The position numbers and the translations under genes are program-made. A stretch of 64,000 nt of DNA. Source: Rhodococcus opacus. GTDB lineage: Bacteria; Actinomycetota; Actinomycetes; Mycobacteriales; Mycobacteriaceae. Numbering within the stretch: position 1 is the first letter of the stretch; each line of letters opens with the position of its first letter. The notes below the pieces were generated by a model that worked only from the letters and a program-made list of their open reading frames with translations, searched no databases and was not told the DNA's origin. Shown here one piece after another: positions 33,054 to 41,684 of this stretch. The stretch spans positions 42,065 through 106,064 of the forward strand of contig NZ_JAAXPA010000032.1 in the NCBI RefSeq assembly GCF_012396235.1, in the 5' to 3' direction.

Positions 33054-34138
33054 TGTTCGGCCGTCCGGTACTGCCGGTAGAGCATCCAGACGAAGATCGG
33101 CGCTCCCACCAACGCGGTGACGACGCCGACCGGGATCTCGATGCTCCGTGCGACCGACCGCGCGGCCGTGTCCGCAGCGACCATCGCGATCGCGCCGAGG
33201 AATGCGGCGACGGGCAGCAGCCTCACCGCCCGTGCACCGACGACGTACCCGGCCAGGTGCGGCACCAGCAGACCGATGAAGCCGATGCCGCCCGCGACGG
33301 ACACGGCGGCCCCGGCCAGCATCGACACACCGAGCAACTGCACCACGCGGAAGCGCCGCACGTTCATGCCGAGGGCGGCGGCGCCGTCGTCTCCCGCCTG
33401 CAGCAGGTCGATACGGCTCGCGCTCAGCATCATCGCGGCCCCCACCGTCGCGAGTGCCACGGCCGGGAAGATCGCCGTCGACCAGCGGGAGTCGCCGAAC
33501 CCGCCAGCCAGCCAGTGCATCACCGAACTCAGTTGATGCTCGTCGGCGACGACCAGGATCGAGAACGTGATGAGCGCCGAGAACACCTGCGCCGATGCGA
33601 CACCCACGAGGATGACGGCCGTCGGCTGCGGATACCGTCCGCCGATCGCCAGCGACAGGAACAGCGGCACCATCGCGCCCAGGAACGCCGCGACGGGAAC
33701 GGTGAACGCGCCGAGTGCTCCCACCCCGAGCCCGAGCACCGTCACCACCACCACGCCGAACCCCGCCCCCGAGGACACGCCGAGCAGATAGGGATCGGCC
33801 AATGGATTGCGGGTCACCGCCTGCGCCACGGCGCCTGCCAGGGCCAGCGCGGCACCGACTGCCGCCGCGGTCAGCGCCCGCGGCAGCCGGGAGTCGAGGA
33901 CGATCGACTCCCGCGCCTGCGACCACCAGGACTCGAATGCGCCGGGGGCCACCCGGTGCGCGACGATCGCCCAGACGTCGCCGACCGGGATGCGCACCGA
34001 ACCGAACGACACCGCGAGGCCGACGACGAACAGGGTCGTCAGTGCGAGCAGCACCATCAGGCCCACGAAGCCGAGGCGTGCACGGGCCGGGTGCGGCGCC
34101 TGCGCCGGTGGTGCCGCACGTTCGACGGTGACGGTCAT
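33050..34138 (-). CDS. btuC: FecCD/BtuC-type ABC permease
   Basis: A 362-residue membrane protein with about ten hydrophobic segments. It has the family's hallmark stretches RLPRALTAAAVGAALALAGAVAQAVTRNPLADPYLLGVSSGAG, near residues 85-130, and GIGFIGLLVPHLAGYVVGA near 285-305, the coupling-helix region contacting the ATPase. ATG 34138 overlaps the binding-protein stop. It forms a homodimeric channel with the ATPase and receives substrate from the lipoprotein encoded just upstream. Confidence 0.9.
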   Translation of the reverse strand: MTVTVERAAPPAQAPHPARARLGFVGLMVLLALTTLFVVGLAVSFGSVRIPVGDVWAIVAHRVAPGAFESWWSQARESIVLDSRLPRALTAAAVGAALALAGAVAQAVTRNPLADPYLLGVSSGAGFGVVVVTVLGLGVGALGAFTVPVAAFLGAMVPLFLSLAIGGRYPQPTAVILVGVASAQVFSALITFSILVVADEHQLSSVMHWLAGGFGDSRWSTAIFPAVALATVGAAMMLSASRIDLLQAGDDGAAALGMNVRRFRVVQLLGVSMLAGAAVSVAGGIGFIGLLVPHLAGYVVGARAVRLLPVAAFLGAIAMVAADTAARSVARSIEIPVGVVTALVGAPIFVWMLYRQYRTAEQ

Positions 34139-35130
34139 CGCGCGCCGACGGCGTCCGGATGCAGTGCCCGCGCGATCGTCTCCACCGACCGCACCAGGCG
34201 CGGGCTCTCGAAGAAGTCGTCGAGTGGCACCACGACGAACCGGCCGGCCTTCACGGCGGGTGTCGTCGACATGATCGGGTGCGATTTCAGGAAGTCGATC
34301 TTCGCCTGCGCACTCGTCGTACCGTAGTCGAGGACGACGATCGCCTCCGGGGCGCGTTCACCGATGATCTCCCAGGTGGACTTCGAATACGGCTTCTCCC
34401 CCTCGGCGAAGAGGTTGGCCGCACCCGCGTGGTCCGCGATGAGCTGGCCGACTCCCACACCGCCGATCGTCAGCGGGACGTCCTCGCCGGAATCGTAGAA
34501 GAACGTCGGAACCGGTGCGGTGCCTGCGATCTCGTCACGCACTGCCTGCAATCCGGACGTCACCCGGTCGGTGATCGCCCGCGCCTGGTCCGGGACTCCG
34601 AGGATCTCGCCGAGCTGCGTGTAGTCGCTGCGCAGCAGACCGATGTCGGGGAAACCCTGCCCGCAGTACTCGGAGAACAGGAAGGTGGGAATGCCCTGGT
34701 CGCCGAGGGATTCGCGCGACCGCCCCTCCTTCTCGTCGAACGCGCTCCGCATTCCACCGACCACCAGGTCGGGGTCGAGGTCGAGGATCTGCTCCCGGGT
34801 CGGGTATTCCTTCGCGAGTTTCGGGATCGTCGCGAAGGCGTCCGCGAACTCCGGCAGCGGGGTCGCGTCGCCGTACCCCGTGCCGACGATGCGGTCGCCG
34901 GCCCCCATCTCGATCAGCACCTCGGTGACATGATCGTTCATGCTGACGATGCGCTGGGGCGGGGCGTCGAACGTCTCCGTTCGATCGCAGTTCGTGACGG
35001 ACACCGGCTCGGCGAAGGATTCGGCGGAAGCGGTCTGCCCCACGGACTCCCCGCGCGAACACCCGGCGACCACCAGCGCGGCCACAGCGAGCGTGACCAG
35101 ACCGGTACTTCTGAACAACTGACCGTGCAT
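34135..35130 (-). CDS. btuF: ABC transporter substrate-binding lipoprotein, BtuF/FepB fold
   Basis: A 331-residue lipoprotein. The signal peptide with lipobox (AALVVAGCSRG, Cys about 24) is followed by a helical-backbone binding fold: QRIVSMNDHVTEVLIEMGAGDRIVGTGYGD, LDLDPDLVVGG and EAIVVLDYGT. I start at ATG 35130, preceded by GAGG; an upstream in-frame start at 35157 adds nine non-conserved residues. It is first in the btuFCD-fhuF-like operon, directly behind a cobalamin riboswitch, so cobalamin or a cobinamide is the likely ligand; a ferric siderophore is the alternative. Confidence 0.88.
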   Translation of the reverse strand: MHGQLFRSTGLVTLAVAALVVAGCSRGESVGQTASAESFAEPVSVTNCDRTETFDAPPQRIVSMNDHVTEVLIEMGAGDRIVGTGYGDATPLPEFADAFATIPKLAKEYPTREQILDLDPDLVVGGMRSAFDEKEGRSRESLGDQGIPTFLFSEYCGQGFPDIGLLRSDYTQLGEILGVPDQARAITDRVTSGLQAVRDEIAGTAPVPTFFYDSGEDVPLTIGGVGVGQLIADHAGAANLFAEGEKPYSKSTWEIIGERAPEAIVVLDYGTTSAQAKIDFLKSHPIMSTTPAVKAGRFVVVPLDDFFESPRLVRSVETIARALHPDAVGAR

Positions 35131-35221
35131 GTAAACCTCATTGCGGCTCAGAGCCACGAATGAGAAGTCAGCAGACGCCCTGTGCGGCGCCTGCAGGACT
35201 CCGCTTCGTAGACCACGACGA

Positions 35222-35345
35222 AAAGGATGTCACACACCCCACGCCGGGTAATCGGGCTCGCCACCGAAATGATCTGGTGGCCTACCGTTGCGGGTCAGCG
35301 CCGGATTCGGACCGGCTTCCCCCGTGCGTGTGGCTGCAAGTGCGA
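35222..35345 (-). ncRNA. cobalamin (AdoCbl) riboswitch
   Basis: Read on the minus strand, the leader contains GGGAAGCCGGTCCGAATCCG, then CGCTGACCCGCAACGGTA (the B12-box core), a CCACC/GGTGG stem and GCGAGCCCGATTACC, in the order and spacing of the cobalamin riboswitch class. It ends about 90 bases before the btuF start and should lower expression when the vitamin is plentiful. Ends are approximate. Confidence 0.9.
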
Positions 35346-35459
35346 TGCCGAGTATGCACGATTTGCCGGGAGCCGCATCACACCCCCGTCGGTGACACCC
35401 CGATCCGCACTACAGTCGGCAGTCGCAGCTGCCCGCCCCAGACAAGCCGGAGATGACGC

Positions 35460-37580
35460 ATGACACGTTGGGCCTCGACCGTTGTTTCACGCAAATGGTG
35501 GGTCCTGAGCCTCGCCGTCGTCGCCGTTCTGGTGAGCGGCGCGTGGGGCACCGGTGTCTTCGCGAAACTCAGCTCGGGCGGGTTCACCGATCCCGGTAGC
35601 GAATCCGCCGAAGTGGCCCGGATCGTCCAGGACAACCTGGGTCCGCAGACGCCGGACATCATCGCTATCTACACGGCACCCGACGGGAAGACCCTGGACG
35701 ACATCGGCCCCGAGGTCACCGCGAGTCTCGACCGGTTCGCCGCCGAGGTGCCGACGTACTCGGTGACGTCGTACTGGACCGCGGACGCGGCGAGGAAGCA
35801 GCTGATGGTGTCGGAGGACGGCACCAAGGCGTCGGCCGCGATCACCGTCGACCCCGACGCCGGGATCACCGCCGCCACGTTCGACGACCTGCTGCCGAAG
35901 CTCGAGGTGGAGGGCATCGACACCGAGTTCGCGGGAAATTCGGTGGTGGGTGTGGCGTTCAACAACCGGCTGCAACAGGACCTGGTGCTGGCGGAGGCGA
36001 TCGCGCTCCCGATCACTCTCGTGTTGCTGGTCTTCATCTTCGGCGGACTGGTGGCCGCGGCCGTTCCGGTGTTCGTCGGGTTGCTCTCGATCTTCAGCGC
36101 CCTGGCCACCCTGCGCCTGCTGACCCTCTTCACCGACGTCAGTTCGTTCGCAATCAACGTGGCGTCCCTGCTCGGACTGGGGCTCGCGATCGACTACGGC
36201 CTGTTCATCGTCGGACGTTTCCGCGAGGAACTGGAGTCCGGTGCCGACGTCGCGGAGGCGACCCGGCGCACCGTCCTGACCGCGGGCCGCACCGTGCTGT
36301 TCTCCGGTCTGCTTCTCGTGTGCGCGTTCTCGGGCATGCTCGTGTTTCCGCAGGACGTGATCAAGTCGCTCGGGTTCGGTGCGATGGCCGCGGTCGCGAG
36401 CGCGGCGCTGCTGTCACTCACCGCGGTCCCGGCGCTGCTCGCGATCCTGGGTCATCGCATCAACGCACTGACCTGGCGCAAGGATGCGGCGCAGCGTGGG
36501 GAGGTTCGCGCCCGCACGTTCTGGGGCTCCGTCGTCACGTGGGTGATGCGGCGGCCGGTCGCCATCGCGGTCGGCATCGTCGCGGGGTTGATGGTCCTCG
36601 CCTCGCCCCTGCTCAGCGCGTCACTCGGCGAGGTCACGTACACGGCGCTGCCGGAGAACGACCCCGCCCGCATCGCCACCGACACTCTCACCACCGAATT
36701 TCCCACCACCGGAAACGGCGCCACCCTCATCCTCCGGGGCACCGACGGCACGGCCCCGACCGCCGCCGACGGCGCCGCGGTCGCCCAGGCCGCCGGCCGG
36801 GTGGAGGGCATCGGGGCGGCCACCGTCGTCGCGTCCGGCAACGAGCTGGTCGCGGTCCAGGCCGTCTACTCCGAAGGCGTCACCACCGACGACCAGAGCG
36901 CCGCAGTGGACGGACTCCGTGCCATCACGCCGCCGGAGGGAACCGAACTCCTCGTCGGCGGCGGTCAGGCGACCGTCGACGACGGGAACGCGGCGATCGT
37001 GCACTGGATGCCGGTGATGATCGCGATCATGGTGGGTTCGACGCTCGTGCTGTTGTTCCTGGCGTTCGGCTCGGTGGTGCTGCCGATCAAGGCGGTCGCG
37101 ATGGCGGGGCTGAGCCTCGCCGCCACGTTCGGTGTACTCACCTGGATCTTCGAGCTGGGCCACGGCGCGAGTCTGCTCGGGGTCAGTCCGGCACCGCTCG
37201 AGGCGACGTTCGTGGTCCTCATCCTCGCCGTGGTCTTCGGCCTGTCGACCGACTACGAGGTGTTCCTGATGTCACGCATGGTCGAGGCGCACGAGGCCGG
37301 CGCGACCACGGAGGAGGCGGTGCGCTTCGGCACCGAGCGCACGGGCCGCATCGTGACGGCCGCGGCGCTGCTGCTCGTGGTGGTGACCGGAGCGTTCACC
37401 ATCTCCGGTCTGTCGATCATGCGGTTCCTCGGTGTGGGCATGATCGTCGCACTCGTCGTCGACGCGACGGTGGTCCGCATGCTCCTCGTTCCGTCCCTCG
37501 TGAAGCTGATGGGCGAGGCCAACTGGTGGGCCCCGGCCTGGATGAAGAAGGTGCACGCCAAGGTGGGTCTGGGCCACTAG
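35460..37580 (+). CDS. MMPL/RND-family membrane transporter
   Basis: A 706-residue protein with two sets of transmembrane segments (one near the N-terminus plus a group at about 180-350, and a second group from about 370) separated by extracytoplasmic domains. Family signatures are GLGLAIDYGLFIVGRFREEL and, in the second half, VVFGLSTDYEVFLMSRMVEAHE, containing the Asp-Tyr pairs thought to relay protons. GGAG precedes ATG 35460. Actinobacterial MMPL proteins export lipids; the substrate here is unknown. It precedes a fatty acyl reductase gene by 32 bp. Confidence 0.92.
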   Translation: MTRWASTVVSRKWWVLSLAVVAVLVSGAWGTGVFAKLSSGGFTDPGSESAEVARIVQDNLGPQTPDIIAIYTAPDGKTLDDIGPEVTASLDRFAAEVPTYSVTSYWTADAARKQLMVSEDGTKASAAITVDPDAGITAATFDDLLPKLEVEGIDTEFAGNSVVGVAFNNRLQQDLVLAEAIALPITLVLLVFIFGGLVAAAVPVFVGLLSIFSALATLRLLTLFTDVSSFAINVASLLGLGLAIDYGLFIVGRFREELESGADVAEATRRTVLTAGRTVLFSGLLLVCAFSGMLVFPQDVIKSLGFGAMAAVASAALLSLTAVPALLAILGHRINALTWRKDAAQRGEVRARTFWGSVVTWVMRRPVAIAVGIVAGLMVLASPLLSASLGEVTYTALPENDPARIATDTLTTEFPTTGNGATLILRGTDGTAPTAADGAAVAQAAGRVEGIGAATVVASGNELVAVQAVYSEGVTTDDQSAAVDGLRAITPPEGTELLVGGGQATVDDGNAAIVHWMPVMIAIMVGSTLVLLFLAFGSVVLPIKAVAMAGLSLAATFGVLTWIFELGHGASLLGVSPAPLEATFVVLILAVVFGLSTDYEVFLMSRMVEAHEAGATTEEAVRFGTERTGRIVTAAALLLVVVTGAFTISGLSIMRFLGVGMIVALVVDATVVRMLLVPSLVKLMGEANWWAPAWMKKVHAKVGLGH

Positions 37581-37588
37581 TGCATTAT

Positions 37589-37604
37589 CTTACTTTGGAG
37601 TAAG
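37589..37604. promoter_or_regulatory. short dyad upstream of the acyl-CoA reductase gene
   Basis: CTTACT TTGG AGTAAG is a perfect six-base dyad 9 bp before ATG 37613 and just after the MMPL stop. Its position over the likely ribosome and promoter area suggests a TetR-type operator rather than a terminator, but no regulator gene is adjacent. Confidence 0.4.
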
Positions 37605-37612
37605 TTCGGGTC

Positions 37613-39607
37613 ATGGCCACCTACCTCGTCACCGGCGGAACCGGATTTTTGGGTCGGCACGTGCTGCCCCTCATCCTCGACCGCGATGCATCAGCCGAGA
37701 TCCACGTCCTCGTCCGGCGCGCGTCCGTCGCGCGCTGGGAGGCGCTCGTCGACGGCATGCCGGGCGGCGAACGAGTGCATCCGCTGATCGGCGACCTGAC
37801 CGAGCCCGGCCTCGGACTCGCCGCGGCGCCGGCAGCCGATCACATCCTGCACCTCGGCGCGATCTACGACCTCACGGCGGGCGACGAACAGGCAACCACG
37901 AACGTCGACGGCACCCGCTCGGTGATCGCGCTGGCCCGGGAACTGGATGCGACTCTGCATCACGTCTCGTCCATCGCCGTCGCGGGGGATCACGAAGGTC
38001 CGTTCAGGGAAACGGATTTCGATCTCGGGCAGGGATTCCCCACCCCGTATCACCGCACCAAGTTCGAGGCGGAGAAGCTGGTGCGGGAAGCCGAGGGCCT
38101 GCGATGGCGCATCTACCGGCCCTCCGCGGTGGTCGGCAGTTCGGTCACCGGCGAGATGGACAAGATCGACGGCCCGTACTACCTCTTCCCCGCCATCGCG
38201 GCGCTCGCAAAACTCCCCGCGGCCCTCCCCGTGGCCGTCCCCCGGATCGGATCGACCAACGTCGTACCCGTCGACTACGTGGCCACGGCCATCGTGGAGT
38301 TGATGTCCGCACCCGGAAGGGACGGCCAGACGTTCCATCTCGTCAATCCACGTCCGCAGCCGGTCCGCGAGATCTACGCAGCGCTCGCCAAGGCTGCCGG
38401 GGCGCCGCATCCCGCGGCCGGACTGCCCGGCGGACTCGTCCGCCCCTTCCTCAATCCCACCCCCGACTCGGCCCTCGACACGGGCCGCAAGGCGGTGCTC
38501 GGCGCGCTCGGCATCCCTCCGGTACTCGTCGAGAACATGACGCTGCCCACAGTGTTCGTGAACGACGACACCCGGGAGGCGCTGCGCGGCACAGGCATCG
38601 ACGTCCCGCGGTTCGCGTCGTACGCCGACCGGCTGTGGTCGTACTGGCGCGAGAACCTCGATCCCGATCGGGCGCGCCGGCCCCATCCGGCCGGACCGCT
38701 CGTGGGCAGACACGTGGTGATCACCGGGGCGTCGTCCGGGATCGGCCGGAGTTCCGCGATCGCGACGGCCCGCAAGGGCGCGAAGGTCATTCTCCTCGCC
38801 CGGCGCACCGAGGAACTCGACGCCGTGGTGGCCGAGATCCGCGCGACGGGCGGCGACGCCTACGGCTACCCCTGCGACATCACCGACGACGAGTCGGTCG
38901 AGCACACCGTCAAAGCCGTTCTCGCCGAGCACGATCACGTCGACATGCTCGTCAACAACGCCGGCCGGTCGATCCGTCGGGGCCTCTACCACTCCACGGA
39001 CCGGCTCCACGATTTCGAGCGGACCATGGCCGTCAACTACTTCGGCGCGGTCCGGCTCGTCCTCGCCTTCCTCCCGCAGATGCGCGAGCGGCGGTTCGGG
39101 CACATCGTCAACATCAGCAGCGCCGGGGTCCAGGGCGCGACGCCGCGGTTCGCCGCCTATGTCGCCAGCAAATCGGCCCTCGACGGCTTCACCGACGTCG
39201 CGGCGTCCGAAACCCTTTCGGACGGAATCACGTTCACCACCATCCACATGCCACTGGTCGAGACGCCGATGATCGCGCCCACCGGCCGGTACAACGTCGG
39301 ACCGATCACCTCTCCGGAGAAGGCGGCCGCGATGGTCGTCCGGGCGCTGATCGAACGCCCCAAGCGCATCGACGTCCCGACCGGCACGCTCGGGGAACTC
39401 GGCCACGTCTTCGCACCCGCCGTCAAGGATCGCGTGATGCACCAGATGTATCGCATGTTCCCCGATTCCCCGGCGGCGAAGGGGCAGAGCACGGACGACG
39501 CGGGGCCGGCCCCTCAGCACACGCCGGAACCCCGGCACCACACGTCGTCGGTGCTCGGCCGCGCCGCCCGGAAGGTCGGAAGGCTGGTGCCCGGCACCCA
39601 CTGGTGA
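37613..39607 (+). CDS. two-domain fatty acyl-CoA reductase (AcrA1-like)
   Basis: A 664-residue fusion. Residues 1-370 are an extended SDR of the thioester-reductase type (VTGGTGFLGRHVLPLIL at the N-terminus, active-site YHRTK near 148-152). Residues about 365-620 are a classical SDR (VITGASSGIGRSSAIATA, NNAGRSIRRG, YVASKSALDGF). This order matches mycobacterial AcrA1-type enzymes that reduce long-chain acyl-CoA to aldehyde or alcohol, for example for wax esters. The dyad just upstream may regulate it. The C-terminal 45 residues are disordered. Confidence 0.88.
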   Translation: MATYLVTGGTGFLGRHVLPLILDRDASAEIHVLVRRASVARWEALVDGMPGGERVHPLIGDLTEPGLGLAAAPAADHILHLGAIYDLTAGDEQATTNVDGTRSVIALARELDATLHHVSSIAVAGDHEGPFRETDFDLGQGFPTPYHRTKFEAEKLVREAEGLRWRIYRPSAVVGSSVTGEMDKIDGPYYLFPAIAALAKLPAALPVAVPRIGSTNVVPVDYVATAIVELMSAPGRDGQTFHLVNPRPQPVREIYAALAKAAGAPHPAAGLPGGLVRPFLNPTPDSALDTGRKAVLGALGIPPVLVENMTLPTVFVNDDTREALRGTGIDVPRFASYADRLWSYWRENLDPDRARRPHPAGPLVGRHVVITGASSGIGRSSAIATARKGAKVILLARRTEELDAVVAEIRATGGDAYGYPCDITDDESVEHTVKAVLAEHDHVDMLVNNAGRSIRRGLYHSTDRLHDFERTMAVNYFGAVRLVLAFLPQMRERRFGHIVNISSAGVQGATPRFAAYVASKSALDGFTDVAASETLSDGITFTTIHMPLVETPMIAPTGRYNVGPITSPEKAAAMVVRALIERPKRIDVPTGTLGELGHVFAPAVKDRVMHQMYRMFPDSPAAKGQSTDDAGPAPQHTPEPRHHTSSVLGRAARKVGRLVPGTHW

Positions 39608-39612
39608 CCGCC

Positions 39613-40491
39613 TCAGGGGGCGAAAGGGCGGACTCCGGTGGCGACGACGGGTCGCACCGGCTTCGGCGCCGCCCCGCAACTCGCCGGCCGGGGCGGCAGT
39701 TCCCGCTCCTCCAGGTCGACGACCCAGCAGCGCCCGTCACGATGCGCGACAACCGAATTCGCGTCCACCGTGAGCTCGTCCGCGGCCGCGTCCACGAGAT
39801 CGCGGACGGCGAGTTCCGCCACCTGCCCCGGCGCGTCCCAGCAACTGCGGCCGCGCAGCCCGGTCGGGTACACCTCGCCCCGAGCGGCGGCGCGGACCGC
39901 GTCGACACTCCCCTGCGTCGACAGCCGGCCGTACGTGTAACCCGTCGGCAGCAGGATCAGCGAGGGCGCGAACCGATGCCCACCCGTGTGCGAGCACTCC
40001 CACACCGCGTCGCCGAACTCCGCGGCCAGACCCGCCGCGACCGGCCGTCCGAGGACGGCGCAGCACTGGTCCCTCTTCCCGTGCGCGCACACCAGGACGA
40101 CCGGATCCGTCACCGGGGTGCCCAGCCCGGGTGCGTTTCCCGCGATCAGCCCGAGGTCCAGGTCGAGCAGGTCTTCCGGGAAGGCGATCTCGAGCCGCTC
40201 GCACCACGACCGCGCGGGATGCGACTGCGCCAGCAGCACCGTCCGCCGATCCGGGGCCGCGGTGCTGCGGCCCGGCCGGCGGATGAACATGACCCGCACC
40301 CCGGCGGCGTCGGCGCGGGCGTCCAGCTCACGGGCCAGGTCCGGTCCGAGCGCGGTGCCGTCGAGTACGTCCCGGCCCCACGCGCCGGGGAACTCGAGGC
40401 ACACCCAGCCCGTGACGTGCGCAGCGGTGCCTGCGAGGGGTTCGTCGGTCGCGGACAGGGCGGAGCAGGTGGCGGTGATCGTGTCAGGCAC
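39613..40491 (-). CDS. sucrase/ferredoxin-like protein (thioredoxin-fold [2Fe-2S])
   Basis: A 292-residue protein of the sucrase/ferredoxin-like family (fold of Aim32/Apd1 and thioredoxin-like ferredoxins). The putative cluster ligands are in CAHGKRDQCCAVLGRP and WECSHTGGHRFAP, a Cys/His pattern diagnostic for this family. A redox role is likely; the substrate is unknown. Convergent with the acyl-CoA reductase gene, 5 bp between their ends. Confidence 0.88.
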   Translation of the reverse strand: MPDTITATCSALSATDEPLAGTAAHVTGWVCLEFPGAWGRDVLDGTALGPDLARELDARADAAGVRVMFIRRPGRSTAAPDRRTVLLAQSHPARSWCERLEIAFPEDLLDLDLGLIAGNAPGLGTPVTDPVVLVCAHGKRDQCCAVLGRPVAAGLAAEFGDAVWECSHTGGHRFAPSLILLPTGYTYGRLSTQGSVDAVRAAARGEVYPTGLRGRSCWDAPGQVAELAVRDLVDAAADELTVDANSVVAHRDGRCWVVDLEERELPPRPASCGAAPKPVRPVVATGVRPFAP

Positions 40492-40520
40492 GGTGCCATT
40501 GTGTCAGTCGCGACAATCGG

Positions 40521-41099
40521 TCAGTCATGGAACTTCCTGCGCTCCGACAACTGCTGGACGAACTTCTCGATACGGCGGGCACGCGTCTCCGGGCGGGTGG
40601 CGTCCTGCAGGCGGTAGTAGACGGCGTACCGGTTGTGGCTGTCGAGTGTCGCGTAGAAGGCCTCGGCCTCGGGGTTCTGCGCGAGGGCGTCCAGGAAGTC
40701 CTGCGGTATCTCCGCCGCCTTCTGTCCCGCGTACGCGCGGTCCCAGCGGCCGTCGGCCCTGGCCCGCTCCACCTCCGCCGCGCCCGCAGGCTCGAGGAGA
40801 CCGGCGTCGGCGAGTTTCTCTGCGAACTCCCGGTTCCGCTTCGACCACGGACTTCGTGACGAGCGCGGGGTGAACCGCTGCACGAAGAAGTCGTCGTCGA
40901 CGCGGCGGACCTGGCTGTCGATCCAGCCGTAGCACAGCGCGACCTCGAGAGCCTGGTCGTAGTTGATCGACGTATACGCCGACCCCTTCTTGGCCATTTT
41001 GAGCCAGATGCCGGGTGAGGAGTCGTGATGAGCGCCGAGCCATTCCCGGAACTCGGCGTGTCCGGAGAAGTACTCGACGCTGAGCTCGGCGGCACACAT
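40521..41099 (-). CDS. YdeI/OmpD-associated family protein
   Basis: A 192-residue cytosolic protein with the family features: FREWLGAHHDSSPGIWLKMAKKGS near the N-terminus, YDQALEVALCYGWIDSQ and FTPRSSRSPWSKRN, then a helical C-terminus ending with RRIEKFVQQLSERRKFHD. Members are called bacteriocin-protection or YdeI-like proteins; the function is poorly defined. ATG 41099 gives the conserved N-terminus. It follows the small membrane-protein gene by 10 bp in the same direction. Confidence 0.86.
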   Translation of the reverse strand: MCAAELSVEYFSGHAEFREWLGAHHDSSPGIWLKMAKKGSAYTSINYDQALEVALCYGWIDSQVRRVDDDFFVQRFTPRSSRSPWSKRNREFAEKLADAGLLEPAGAAEVERARADGRWDRAYAGQKAAEIPQDFLDALAQNPEAEAFYATLDSHNRYAVYYRLQDATRPETRARRIEKFVQQLSERRKFHD

Positions 41100-41109
41100 G
41101 TGCCCGAAT

Positions 41110-41622
41110 CTAGCGGGAGAACAGCTGTCCCGCCCAGACCCGGACGAATCCCTGGGAGAGATATCCGAGCGTCCCGAGCGCCAGCACCCATTTGGTGACG
41201 CTGACCGCGCTGGTGGTGCGCACAGTCGCATCGGTGATGTGCTCGCGATGAGACAGCAGGTACAGCCCGACGACGTTCTCGGCGTAGTCGCCCACCGCGG
41301 AGATCACCGGGGCCGCCGCCAGCACCCTCTGCGTTCTCGCCGAGAGTGGTGTCAGCTCCGCCAGACGTCGTGCGCCCGTGCGCAACGCGACCGCGTAGAT
41401 CACGGGATGGACGAAGTCCGGGTAGTAGTGGCTGCGGTAGCGTGCCGTGTCGGCGGCGGTCATTCCGTCGAGGATCGCCGTGTAGGACCGGGCGGACCGG
41501 GCCGTCTGGATGTCGGCGAGCCGGGGTGCCACCGGACCGAGAAGCCGGACGATGTTCGCCTGCGAGATCACGAATGCTGCAGACCAGCCGATGAGTCTGC
41601 GGTCGAGTGCGGTGAGCGCCAT
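41110..41622 (-). CDS. hypothetical membrane-associated protein
   Basis: A 170-residue protein with two or three hydrophobic segments (LIGWSAAFVISQANIVRLLG, VLAAAPVISAVGDYAENVVGLYLL, VTKWVLALGTLGYLSQGFV). I do not recognise a named family, but the pattern resembles small multi-helical membrane proteins common in mycolic-acid bacteria. It lies between the YdeI-like gene and R2lox, all in one direction. Confidence 0.75.
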   Translation of the reverse strand: MALTALDRRLIGWSAAFVISQANIVRLLGPVAPRLADIQTARSARSYTAILDGMTAADTARYRSHYYPDFVHPVIYAVALRTGARRLAELTPLSARTQRVLAAAPVISAVGDYAENVVGLYLLSHREHITDATVRTTSAVSVTKWVLALGTLGYLSQGFVRVWAGQLFSR

Positions 41623-41684
41623 GAGCCGATCCTGCCATCTGCCACCGCGACGCGTGCCTCAGCCTGCGCACCGCGACGCGTGCC

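Noticed and set aside
31541..35130. Calling the operon a siderophore importer
   Set aside because: The proteins fit, but the cobalamin riboswitch in the leader argues for a corrinoid. I keep siderophore as the alternative.
37589..37604. Dyad considered as terminator of the MMPL gene
   Set aside because: The stem is only 6 bp, AT-rich and without T-tract; an operator is more likely.
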